A DNA stretch of 64,000 nucleotides from CAG-492 sp045643465 (GTDB lineage: Bacteria; Bacillota; Clostridia; TANB77; CAG-508): assembly GCA_045643465.1 (NCBI GenBank), contig JAZUKV010000002.1, forward strand, positions 1 through 64,000, given 5' to 3'. Shown here one piece after another: positions 1 through 17,375 of this stretch (positions are counted from its first letter, which is position 1; the number at the start of each line of letters is the position of its first letter). The notes under the pieces were generated by a model. That model was not told where the DNA came from and searched no databases. It worked only from the letters and a program-made list of their open reading frames with translations. The position numbers and the translations under genes were made by a program.

Positions 1-17
1 AATAATATACACAAATT

Positions 18-71
18 TGTAATATAAAATTAATAATGTAATATAAAAAAATACATATAGATTTCCCTAAG
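18..71 (+). promoter_or_regulatory. Upstream box shared by three surface-protein genes
   Basis: Positions 18-37 read TGTAATATAAAATTAATAAT, identical to 8740-8759 and 17231-17250. The distance to the start codon is about 125-132 nt in all three cases. A second shared word, TTTCCCTAAG, is at 62-71 here, downstream of the first. In the other two copies it lies upstream of it (8698-8707 and 17189-17198). I see no clear -35/-10 pair, so whether this is a promoter, an operator or a leader element is inference. Confidence 0.45.
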
Positions 72-165
72 AGATAATTTAAAATATGTAATTTTATTTA
101 ATTTGATAATAAAAATATTTAAGTACAGAATATGTATATAAATAAAAGAAATGAGGGAACAAAAG

Positions 166-3100
166 ATGGGTATAGTTAAAAAAATTACATGTTTAGTTTT
201 AGTGGTTATGATGTTATTAAGTAGTTTCATAACACCGATAACAATATTAGCAGAAGAAATTGAAAAATCTGTTAATGAAAGTGAAAAAGAAATTGTAGAA
301 ATATCAAATGAAAAAGAGCTTGCTGAAAATTATGATGAAACAGCAGGTTTAGAAAATGGCTCTTCAGAAGAAGAAAAAAATGAGGAGCCACAATCAAAAG
401 AGGAAAATCAAAGCTCTAAAGAAAATATTGCTGAAAGTAATGAAAACCGTGAGGAGGTTCCAAACAAACCAAAGATGTTAAAAGCACCATTGGGTGCAGC
501 TCCAACTGGTGGAAATGAATTGAAAGATAGAGTAAAACCAACAACAAAAGAAAACTTAACTGTAAAAATGAAAAACGATGAATACGAAATTAATCAATTC
601 AAAACACAATTCGTATCAGGAGCAAAATTAGATGTTAATGGAAATTTAGTATGGACACCAGAGAACTCAGCTGAAGGTCATGATTTTACATTCAGAGTAA
701 ATTATGCAATATCAGGATTAAAAGAGCTACCAGCAGAATCAATACAAATAACTATACCAAAATCAATTTTAAGAAATAGGTCAGGCAACTTTGCTGATAA
801 ATATGAAATGTCATTACCATCAAGTGATCAATACGAAGGTGATTCAGAATTGATATATACAGAGATGGATAATTATATTGTTGTATATAATCCAGAAGAA
901 GTAAAGGCAGGAATAAATGGATATTTTGAAATAGCATATTCAACAAATTCAGAAACTTTTGAATATAAAGATTATGATGCAACAAATGCACAATTAATTA
1001 CAGAAGGTGGAACAGCATCAGATCCATTTTATGCAACTATAAATGTAAATACAGGTGATGATAATTTAAAAGGATTAACAGATGATATAAATTTATATAT
1101 AGATACTGTGGCAAAAATAGAAAGTACACAAAAGCGTTATCCAACAATATACCGTTCATGGAACCCATCATGGATGTCAACAATACCAGAAGACAAAGAT
1201 GAATATTATTATTTAGTATGGGAAATAAGAACAAGCATAAACAGAAACTTAACACAAAGATATAATTTTTCTTTGCAAGATAGTATAACAGATTTGACAC
1301 CAAATACTGAATGGGGAGACTATCAAATAGTAGGATATAAATTAGCTGGACAACAATATTACACAGATAAAAATACACAACAAAATCAGAAATTAGATGG
1401 ATATAGATATGATTATGTATTAACACGTCACAAAATAAGTACATATTCAGATAGAGAATATACATTAAAAAATACAGTAACAGCAGTAATAGATCCAATA
1501 GACCAAGTTGATAATGATACAAAAGCAACATCATCAAATACATTTTTTTGGGATCCATCATTCCAACCACCAACAGGTCATTTTTACTTATATAAACACG
1601 GAAATAATGATTGGAATAAAGAATTCGGATATTACTGGGATTATGCAAATTATGATTTAGATAAAATGCAAAATGGTGAAATAGACAAATTAGAAGGATT
1701 TAAGTATAGCACAGAAACAGTAGGATATGCATATCCATGGACATTAAGAGAAGGTGGCTCTTTAAATGAACCAGAAGATTATGGATATAATAAAGTAACA
1801 TATGATACATGGGATGATACATTATATTTAGAAGATGATGAAAATCCAATGTCATATCAAGACTATTATATAGATAAATTAGAAATTAAGATATCAAATA
1901 GTGATGCAAGATATGATGACTTTTTTAATAAATTCGGAACTAAAGCAGTTAAATATGGAAATGATGAAACAATAGTGTTTTATGGAAAATTCAGAGATTC
2001 AGATGAATGGGTTGAGATAGGAACATATAATTTAGGAACAAAAGAAATTATACCAAATAGTACATATGTAAGCGAAATGACAGGAAGTTTAATAAAATTT
2101 AATGAAGGAGTTAATTGTGTAGGATGGAGAGCTATAACATCAAATAAACACTATTATACAAGTATTATAGTAAATCCATATATAACAATAACAAATTCTG
2201 AGTATGTAAATAATAAAATTGCTAATAAAGATAGTATAAAAGTGCAAAATAATGTATCTACAAATATTTTTGACTATAAAGGAAATATAATATTTGAAAA
2301 TGATGCATCAGCAATAGATTATGCAAGAGTAACATATTATGATTCACGCATAAATAAAAGTGTATCATCAGTATCAAATGATATCGTAAACAAACAATAT
2401 AATATAAGATGGACAGTAGATGCCTGGGAAAGAGCAACAACAGGAAGTGGAGAATCAGAATATGTTAGACAAAGTACAGGTAAATTCTATGATTTAATTC
2501 CTCTTGGTGGAGAAATAAATATAGATACTATTCAAATAAAAACTGAAAATGGATATCTACCAGAAAATGAATATTCATATGAGGTAATACCAAACTATAA
2601 TGGTTCAGGTAGATCAATGTTGATAATAGATATAAAAGAGCAAGCTCAATACTACAAAGTTTATTATACAACAGTACATTCATGGGAAGGTATGAAAGAT
2701 TTTGGTAAGGACGTATTAAATCCAGTAGCATATGAAACAGGTAATGAAGAAATATATAATGGTTATCCAGATGATGGCGGAAATCTTGGAGAAAAAAATA
2801 AAAGTTTATATGTAGATTTAGATAAGCAAACAGATGCTAATAAATTTATATATACAGAGAGTAAATATAATATAAACGCGATAACAGCAGCCATAGCAGG
2901 ACTTAACAAAAAAGTAAAAAATTCAGATGAAGCATCATATTCATATTATACAGAAGTTGAACCAGATGGAAAATATGCATATCAATTACGTTATGAAAAT
3001 AATTTGATAAATAAGGCAAAAGATTTAATATTCTTCGATAGTTTAGAAAATTTCGAAATAGTAAATTCTAAAGAAGAAACAACTAAAACAAGTGGCTGGA

Positions 3101-6100
3101 GGGGAACGCTTAAATCTATAGATTTAAGCCAATTAAAATCAAAAGGAATAGATCCAGTAGTATATGTAAGTACAATAGATAATTTGGACTTAGAAGAAAA
3201 TAATGATGTAACAGATGAAACTGTATGGACAAAATTATCAATGTTTGAAGATTATTCAGATGTAAAAGCAATAGCAATTGATATGACAAAGGATATATTT
3301 GGAAATGAGTATGTTTTAAGTGCAGGTGATTCTATATCAGCAATAGTACATATGGAAGCACCAGAAAATATTACAGATGAAATTGAAGAAAATCCATACA
3401 CATATAACAATATTTATATAAAAGATACACTAATTGATGATTTAGGAGGCTCAGAAGAATATTTCATCCACCAAGATTATACTACAGTCAAATATCATGT
3501 TGTAGCTAATGTTCCAATTACAAAAGTAAATGCAAACGATGAAAATGAACCAATAAAGGGCATAACGTTTAGATTATATGGAACATCTGATTATGATAAA
3601 AAAGTAGATGAATATGTAACATCAGATAAAGATGGACAAGTAATATTTAAAAAAATTGAAGCAGGAGAATATACACTTCAAGAATATGAAGCAACACCAG
3701 ACTGGTTAGAAGACCATACAGAGCATAAAGTAGAAATAACAAACCAAGGAATAGTGCATATAGATGGTCAATTAATCAGCGATATATCAACTAAGAAAAT
3801 AACAAATATGCCGAGAATACATGCAGATGTAGCATTTTCAAAAATGGATTTAGTTAACAATAAATTAGTTTCTGGCTCTAAATTTAAATTAAGCGGAACA
3901 TCTAATTATGGAAATGAAATTTTGATGTTTTCAACTTCAGACGAGCATGGAGAAGTTAAGTTTGAAAATTTGGAATACGGAACCTATGATTTAATAGAAA
4001 CAGAAGCTCCTGAGGGATACATTATTAATAGAGAAAAATTTAGAGTTATTGTTGATGAGAATGGAAATTACGATATACAAAGAATAGAAAAGAGTGACAT
4101 AGTAAAATATGCACATTCAATAAATATTGATGATACAGGGAATGTAAATTTATCTTCTTCCTTAACTCCAGATTATGATTTTGTTTTTTATGATACTCAA
4201 ATAGTTACAATAGAGGGTGCTAAAAAATTACATGTAGATATAAAATATGGATTTTGTTATGGATATGTTGCAGTATATGATGGGACTGTAGAGCCTACAA
4301 GTGATAATTATGAAGAGTCTGTGTCTGGAATGTTAAATGAATATAGTAGTAGCATGAGAGATTACCATGAGAAAGAATTTGATATAGACGGTGACACAGT
4401 TGGATTTTTCTATAGAACATGGGATTATGAAGCATATTTGCCATATGGATATTATGCTAAAATAACAGTTCCTGAAGAGGCTAAATCAATTTATAATAAG
4501 GGAAATTATATTATTTATAACGAACCATTACATAATTTTAGAGTAGTAAAAAAAGATTCATATAGTGACAAAATTATTGAAGGTGCAAAATTTAAGTTAT
4601 ATGGTATATCAGATTATGGAAATGCATACAATGAAGAAATAGAGTCAAATTCAATTGGATTTGCAGATTTTGGAAATCTAGAAGCAGGATCATATGTATT
4701 ACAAGAAACGTATGTACCAAGTGTGCCAACAGAAGATGGAGACGAAATAACATATGTGTTGGATGACAATAAATATCCAGTAAGAATAGAAAAAGATGGA
4801 ACTGTTACGATTGATGGAATAAAGAAAAATGAAAATGGAAATTTTGTATTCTATAACAAACGTAATAAGAAAACAATAACAATTACAAAAAAATGGGAAG
4901 ATAATAGTAATAATGATGAAAGACAAGAGCCTATAGTACATTTAAGTACACAAAAACCAGATGAATCAAATTGTGCATATTTGCGTGAGAATTGTGAAAT
5001 AGAAAGAAACGTATCAAGATTTGTGAGAGATATTACTTCAACAGAAGAAGAAGTAAAGTCAAAAGACGAAGTTTATAGAATGGATAATAAATATTATGAT
5101 CCTAATGCTGAATATAAAATTTATTTTTGGTATGATACAGATACATGTCATTGGTGGAGCAATGCCGAAGTTATTAAAATGACAGATAAATCAGCAAGAC
5201 TTTTTTATCCGAGTATGTATGCAATTGCATCTAACAATGTCCAATATATAGATATGAAAGATATAGATACAAGCGAAGTAACAGATATGAGTTATATGTT
5301 TTCAAATTGTCAAGAACTTGTGGAAATAGATAATATGGCTAATATGAATACAAGCAATGTAACAAATATGAGTAATATGTTTAGTGGATCTAACAAATTG
5401 GAAGAGTTTGATATAAGTCATTTTGATACAAGTAAAGTAACTGATATGAGTTATATGTTTGGTGGTAGAATATATGGTAACATGACAAATCTTGAGCAGG
5501 GTGTATCTTTAGAAGATATTAATTTAAAAGGTTTAGATACTAAAAATGTAACAAACATGAAAGGTATGTTTTATGGTTGCAAAGGAACATTTACAAGTGA
5601 TTTAATGGACTTAAATACAAGTAATGTAACAGATATGAGTTATATGTTTTACAAGTGCGATGAATTGGAAGAGTTAGATTTAAGTAAATTTGATACAAGA
5701 AAAGTAACAGATATGAGTTATATGTTTTATAAGTGTCAAAAATTACAAAATTTAGATATAACAAACCTTGATACAGGTAATGTAACAAATATGTGTCATA
5801 TGTTTGATGATTGCGAAAAATTACAAGAGTTAGATGTAAGCAATTGGGATACAAGCAAAGTAACAGATATGAGTTTTATGTTTGAATTTTGTTATAATTT
5901 GCAAGAATTAGATGTAAGCAATTGGAATACAAAAAATGTAACAAATATGAAATGGTTGTTTAGATCTTGTAGTAGTTTGCAAGAGCTAGATGTAAGTAAT
6001 TGGGATACAAGTAATGTAACAGATATGAGCAGTATGTTTGACTATTGCAGTAGTTTAAATACAATATATGCGTCAAACAAATTTGTTACAAGTCAAGAAT

Positions 6101-8613
6101 TATCTATGTTTTATAATTGCAATGCACTTGTTGGCGGAAATGGTACGAAATATAGTGATGCAAAGGTAAACGATATGACCTATGCTCGTATAGATAAACA
6201 AAATCAACCAGGATATTTTACATATAAGGAACCAACAGTTACGAAACTATCAAATGCAAGTATAGACAACGATATAGATAAAACATATCTAAAAGAGGCA
6301 CTAATTTTATTAGCACAAAATGAAGAAAATTCAACAAGTGAAGTACTTTCATATTCAACAGCAGACACAAATTACGATGATGAAGGAAATGAAGTACATT
6401 GGGTAAAAGATGGAGATACATGGACATATACTTTCTATGTTGATGATCCAAATGCAACTTGGTATGTATGGGAAGATAAGATGGATGGATATCAAACTAG
6501 TTGCTCTATATATACTCCAGTAAAAGTTGAAAACAAGAAGGCAACTATATACAATTATCTAAAGGAAAAAGAAGATTTTATTGAAAGAGAATTAATAAAA
6601 GGATTTAATGGATTAGAAATAACTAAAGAAGTATACAGAAGGGATAGTGAAGGAGACTATGTATTAAATCCAGAAGACAACACAGAGTTTACAGTAAAAA
6701 TACAACTTATGGCAGGTGAAGGTGTTGACTATGATTTAAGTGGAATTAAAGTATTTGGAAATAATGTTTTCTATAATGGTATTGGAAGAATAAAAATAAA
6801 ATCTGGAGAAACAGTAAATCTAGAAGGAATTCCATATGGATTAAAATACAGAATGTCAGAAGAAAACCTAACAGATAGATATGTCCCAGAATCTGAAATG
6901 ATATCAGGAGAAATATTAAAAGGTGAAATATCTCAAATAACTCTAAAGAATTATAAGCAAGAAGAACCAGAAGAAGAGACCACAAGTTTCACAGTGTCAA
7001 AGGAAGTTACTGGAAATTATGAAATAGAAGACGAATACACCATAGAAATAGCCCTAGATGGATTAAAACCAAATATAACATATAACCTATCAGACGGAAC
7101 AACATATCAATCAGATTCAACAGGCTCAGCAAATATTACAGTAAAATTAAGCAATGGAGAATCAATAACAGTACAAGATATCCCAGTAGGGGCACGATAT
7201 AAAGTATATGAGCATGAAGGAAAATATGTATCATCATATGTCATAAAAGATGCAAACAATTTAGGACTAATAAATAACAGTGCAGCAAAAAATACAAACG
7301 AAAATGTTGCAATTTCAACAATGACAGAAATAGCTGATGAAGGGGAAGCAGTAACAATTACATTTACAAATGAAAAACAAGTAACACAAGATTTGAAGAT
7401 TAAAAAAGCAGTAACAGATGAAGAAGATACAGATAGCTATATATTCAATATTGAGTTAACAGGAATGAAGAGCGGATACGCATTTAATTCAACTGTAGGA
7501 AAGATAATAGCAGATGAAAATGGAAAAGCAGAGCTTACAATATATTTAGCAGGTGGAGAAGAGGCAGAGCTTTATGGAATTCCGGTAGGAACAAAATATA
7601 GAATAACAGAGCTAGCATCAAATTCAATAGCATCATATATGATAACAGATGAAAATGGAGTAGATAATATAGTAAAAGCAGAAAATGCAAATAGTGTAAA
7701 TAGAACATCATTAAGCACTGAAGAAGAAACAGTAAATGAAGGAGAAGAAGTAATAATAACATTTATAAATGATACAGTAGATCAAGAGCCAGATAAAGTA
7801 ACTACAAGCGTAGGCGTTAAGAAGAGCGTATTAGGTATAAATGGAGAGCAATTAGAAGATTGTGAAGATGTATTTACATTTGAGATAAAAGCAGAAGATG
7901 AAAATAATCCAATGCCAGAAAATAAAACAGTAACAATAGAGGGAAACGGAGAAGCAAGTTTTGGAGAGCTAACATTTGAAAAAACAGGAACATATACATA
8001 TACAATAGTAGAAAAGGTTGGAGACCTTGAAGAATATGAATATGATGATACTGTTTATACAATAGTGTATGAAGTAACAAATACAGAAGGATTGTTAGAG
8101 ATAACAAAAACTGTAAAGAAAGACGGTTTCCAAGGAGAGGCTATAGAGTTTATAAATAAAATGCATAAAGTAGATGTTAAGATTTTAAAAGTAGATGAAG
8201 ATGAAGATCCATTAGAAGGCGTAGTGATGCAAATAGTAGATGAAGATGGAAATGTGGTAAAAGAGTGGACAACTGGGGATGAAAACAGCGAAGGAGCAGC
8301 AATTGATTTAAGGCTAGAAACAGGAACATACATATTAAGAGAAAAAGAAGGTCCAGAAGGTTACGAATTATCAAAAGATATTGAATTTGTAGTAAATGAG
8401 GATGGAACAGTAACTGTAGCAGGAGAAGAAGTTGATTTAATAATAAATAAAGGTAAGAGACCTGAAACAAAAGAAGAGCCAGAGCAAGAATCTGAAAATA
8501 CTAAAGAAGAAAAATCAGTAATAAATGTAAAAACAGGAGACAACATAGTAATATATGAATATATATTAGTAATATCAATTATAGCAATAGCTATTGTTAT
8601 AAAGAAAAAATAA
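166..8613 (+). CDS. Giant secreted adhesin with SpaA/Cna_B domains, DUF285 array and sorting-like C-terminus
   Basis: This is probably a cell-surface adhesin of 2815 residues. I chose ATG 166 because GAGGG at 153-157 is 8 nt upstream; the ATG at 151 has no ribosome site. The N-terminus is a signal peptide (GIVKK, then a hydrophobic stretch to ILAEE), followed by an acidic linker and a large adhesin-type head. SpaA-like domains begin near residue 1115 (PITKVNANDENEPIKG...). A BspA-type DUF285 array covers about residues 1700-1985. Two repeats with G-x-A-x-I-T-V-K-L-type strands and a GIPVG/DIPVG motif follow, then an FctA/Spy0128-like pilin segment and a last SpaA domain. The C-terminus is NVKTGDNI (from residue 2787), a hydrophobic segment and IKKK, which resembles a sortase signal with V where P is usual. 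It has its own terminator. Two domains appear inserted within SpaA/Cna_B folds (see findings). The ligand is unknown. Confidence 0.85.
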   Translation: MGIVKKITCLVLVVMMLLSSFITPITILAEEIEKSVNESEKEIVEISNEKELAENYDETAGLENGSSEEEKNEEPQSKEENQSSKENIAESNENREEVPNKPKMLKAPLGAAPTGGNELKDRVKPTTKENLTVKMKNDEYEINQFKTQFVSGAKLDVNGNLVWTPENSAEGHDFTFRVNYAISGLKELPAESIQITIPKSILRNRSGNFADKYEMSLPSSDQYEGDSELIYTEMDNYIVVYNPEEVKAGINGYFEIAYSTNSETFEYKDYDATNAQLITEGGTASDPFYATINVNTGDDNLKGLTDDINLYIDTVAKIESTQKRYPTIYRSWNPSWMSTIPEDKDEYYYLVWEIRTSINRNLTQRYNFSLQDSITDLTPNTEWGDYQIVGYKLAGQQYYTDKNTQQNQKLDGYRYDYVLTRHKISTYSDREYTLKNTVTAVIDPIDQVDNDTKATSSNTFFWDPSFQPPTGHFYLYKHGNNDWNKEFGYYWDYANYDLDKMQNGEIDKLEGFKYSTETVGYAYPWTLREGGSLNEPEDYGYNKVTYDTWDDTLYLEDDENPMSYQDYYIDKLEIKISNSDARYDDFFNKFGTKAVKYGNDETIVFYGKFRDSDEWVEIGTYNLGTKEIIPNSTYVSEMTGSLIKFNEGVNCVGWRAITSNKHYYTSIIVNPYITITNSEYVNNKIANKDSIKVQNNVSTNIFDYKGNIIFENDASAIDYARVTYYDSRINKSVSSVSNDIVNKQYNIRWTVDAWERATTGSGESEYVRQSTGKFYDLIPLGGEINIDTIQIKTENGYLPENEYSYEVIPNYNGSGRSMLIIDIKEQAQYYKVYYTTVHSWEGMKDFGKDVLNPVAYETGNEEIYNGYPDDGGNLGEKNKSLYVDLDKQTDANKFIYTESKYNINAITAAIAGLNKKVKNSDEASYSYYTEVEPDGKYAYQLRYENNLINKAKDLIFFDSLENFEIVNSKEETTKTSGWRGTLKSIDLSQLKSKGIDPVVYVSTIDNLDLEENNDVTDETVWTKLSMFEDYSDVKAIAIDMTKDIFGNEYVLSAGDSISAIVHMEAPENITDEIEENPYTYNNIYIKDTLIDDLGGSEEYFIHQDYTTVKYHVVANVPITKVNANDENEPIKGITFRLYGTSDYDKKVDEYVTSDKDGQVIFKKIEAGEYTLQEYEATPDWLEDHTEHKVEITNQGIVHIDGQLISDISTKKITNMPRIHADVAFSKMDLVNNKLVSGSKFKLSGTSNYGNEILMFSTSDEHGEVKFENLEYGTYDLIETEAPEGYIINREKFRVIVDENGNYDIQRIEKSDIVKYAHSINIDDTGNVNLSSSLTPDYDFVFYDTQIVTIEGAKKLHVDIKYGFCYGYVAVYDGTVEPTSDNYEESVSGMLNEYSSSMRDYHEKEFDIDGDTVGFFYRTWDYEAYLPYGYYAKITVPEEAKSIYNKGNYIIYNEPLHNFRVVKKDSYSDKIIEGAKFKLYGISDYGNAYNEEIESNSIGFADFGNLEAGSYVLQETYVPSVPTEDGDEITYVLDDNKYPVRIEKDGTVTIDGIKKNENGNFVFYNKRNKKTITITKKWEDNSNNDERQEPIVHLSTQKPDESNCAYLRENCEIERNVSRFVRDITSTEEEVKSKDEVYRMDNKYYDPNAEYKIYFWYDTDTCHWWSNAEVIKMTDKSARLFYPSMYAIASNNVQYIDMKDIDTSEVTDMSYMFSNCQELVEIDNMANMNTSNVTNMSNMFSGSNKLEEFDISHFDTSKVTDMSYMFGGRIYGNMTNLEQGVSLEDINLKGLDTKNVTNMKGMFYGCKGTFTSDLMDLNTSNVTDMSYMFYKCDELEELDLSKFDTRKVTDMSYMFYKCQKLQNLDITNLDTGNVTNMCHMFDDCEKLQELDVSNWDTSKVTDMSFMFEFCYNLQELDVSNWNTKNVTNMKWLFRSCSSLQELDVSNWDTSNVTDMSSMFDYCSSLNTIYASNKFVTSQELSMFYNCNALVGGNGTKYSDAKVNDMTYARIDKQNQPGYFTYKEPTVTKLSNASIDNDIDKTYLKEALILLAQNEENSTSEVLSYSTADTNYDDEGNEVHWVKDGDTWTYTFYVDDPNATWYVWEDKMDGYQTSCSIYTPVKVENKKATIYNYLKEKEDFIERELIKGFNGLEITKEVYRRDSEGDYVLNPEDNTEFTVKIQLMAGEGVDYDLSGIKVFGNNVFYNGIGRIKIKSGETVNLEGIPYGLKYRMSEENLTDRYVPESEMISGEILKGEISQITLKNYKQEEPEEETTSFTVSKEVTGNYEIEDEYTIEIALDGLKPNITYNLSDGTTYQSDSTGSANITVKLSNGESITVQDIPVGARYKVYEHEGKYVSSYVIKDANNLGLINNSAAKNTNENVAISTMTEIADEGEAVTITFTNEKQVTQDLKIKKAVTDEEDTDSYIFNIELTGMKSGYAFNSTVGKIIADENGKAELTIYLAGGEEAELYGIPVGTKYRITELASNSIASYMITDENGVDNIVKAENANSVNRTSLSTEEETVNEGEEVIITFINDTVDQEPDKVTTSVGVKKSVLGINGEQLEDCEDVFTFEIKAEDENNPMPENKTVTIEGNGEASFGELTFEKTGTYTYTIVEKVGDLEEYEYDDTVYTIVYEVTNTEGLLEITKTVKKDGFQGEAIEFINKMHKVDVKILKVDEDEDPLEGVVMQIVDEDGNVVKEWTTGDENSEGAAIDLRLETGTYILREKEGPEGYELSKDIEFVVNEDGTVTVAGEEVDLIINKGKRPETKEEPEQESENTKEEKSVINVKTGDNIVIYEYILVISIIAIAIVIKKK
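4870..6560 (+). repeat. BspA-type DUF285 repeat array nested in a Cna_B-like domain
   Basis: From about 5266 to 6110 the protein repeats a 23-25-residue unit of the form D-T-S-x-V-T-D-M-S-x-M-F-x-x-C-x-x-L-x-x-L-D-x-S, about a dozen times. This is the DUF285/BspA surface-repeat pattern. The flanks look like the two halves of one Cna_B domain. ITITKKWEDNSNNDERQEP (about 4876-4930) is the usual first strand. The expected D-x-W-T-Y-T-F strand and the closing D-G-Y ... IYNYL strands come only at about 6410-6560. The repeat family assignment is from pattern; the nesting is inference. Confidence 0.7.
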
Positions 8614-8620
8614 AAAGGAT

Positions 8621-8658
8621 AGGGCTGTGCCAAAGAAATTTGGTATGGCTCTTTTTTT
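8621..8658 (+). terminator. Intrinsic terminator after the first giant gene
   Basis: The stem AGGGCTGTGCCAAA (8621-8634) pairs with TTTGGTATGGCTCT (8639-8652) with a few G-U pairs around a GAAA loop. A run of seven T ends at 8658. It begins 7 nt after the stop codon. Confidence 0.85.
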
Positions 8659-8739
8659 GACTTTAAATATAAAGTTAAAAAAATCTGTGAATAGTTATTT
8701 CCCTAAGCAAAATAACAAATGTAATAAAGTTAACAAAAG

Positions 8740-8759
8740 TGTAATATAAAATTAATAAT
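8740..8759 (+). promoter_or_regulatory. Shared 20-nt upstream box (copy 2)
   Basis: This is identical to 18-37 and 17231-17250 and lies 132 nt before the ATG at 8892. TTTCCCTAAG lies at 8698-8707. Confidence 0.45.
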
Positions 8760-8891
8760 TCAAAAGAAGAATTAAAAACATTAAAACCGTAAGAAAACAT
8801 AAAATAATTAACTTTTATTTCATTTGCTAAAAAAATATAAAAGAAAGAAAATATATATATAATTATTTAAAAATATTTTTGGAGGGGAAAG

Positions 8892-17027
<8,136 letters not shown>

Positions 17028-17096
17028 AAACAACCCTAAATAGCTCAAAGATTACTTTGAAATATTTAGATAAGACATAGATAAAATATTAAACAA

Positions 17097-17130
17097 GAAA
17101 TCGTAGAGTTAAAAAACTCTACGATTTCTT
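17097..17130 (+). terminator. Hairpin after the second giant gene
   Basis: GAAATCGTAGAGTT (17097-17110) pairs with AACTCTACGATTTC (17115-17128) in a 14-bp perfect stem with an AAAA loop. Only TT follows directly, so the U-tract is weak. The stem is strong enough to act as a terminator or an RNA 3' end. Confidence 0.65.
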
Positions 17131-17230
17131 CAATATTGCGTAACAAAGTAATTTTAGTGATAGAAATTTATATTTAATAGAATAGTTATTTCCCTAAGCA
17201 AAATAACAAATGTAATAAAGTTAACAAAAT

Positions 17231-17250
17231 TGTAATATAAAATTAATAAT
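17231..17250 (+). promoter_or_regulatory. Shared 20-nt upstream box (copy 3)
   Basis: This is identical to 18-37 and 8740-8759 and lies 125 nt before the ATG at 17376. TTTCCCTAAG is at 17189-17198. Confidence 0.45.
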
Positions 17251-17375
17251 TCAAAAGAAGAATTAAAAACATTAAAACCGTAAGAAAACATAGAATATTT
17301 GGATTTCACTTCATTTGCTAAATATATATAAGAAAAAAAATATATAAATATTTAAAAATATTTTCGGAGGGAAAG

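Noticed and set aside
30..230. Minus-strand ORF of 66 codons at the window start
   Set aside because: AT-rich, Ile/Leu/Tyr-biased, no ribosome site, and overlaps the leader and start of the first giant gene.
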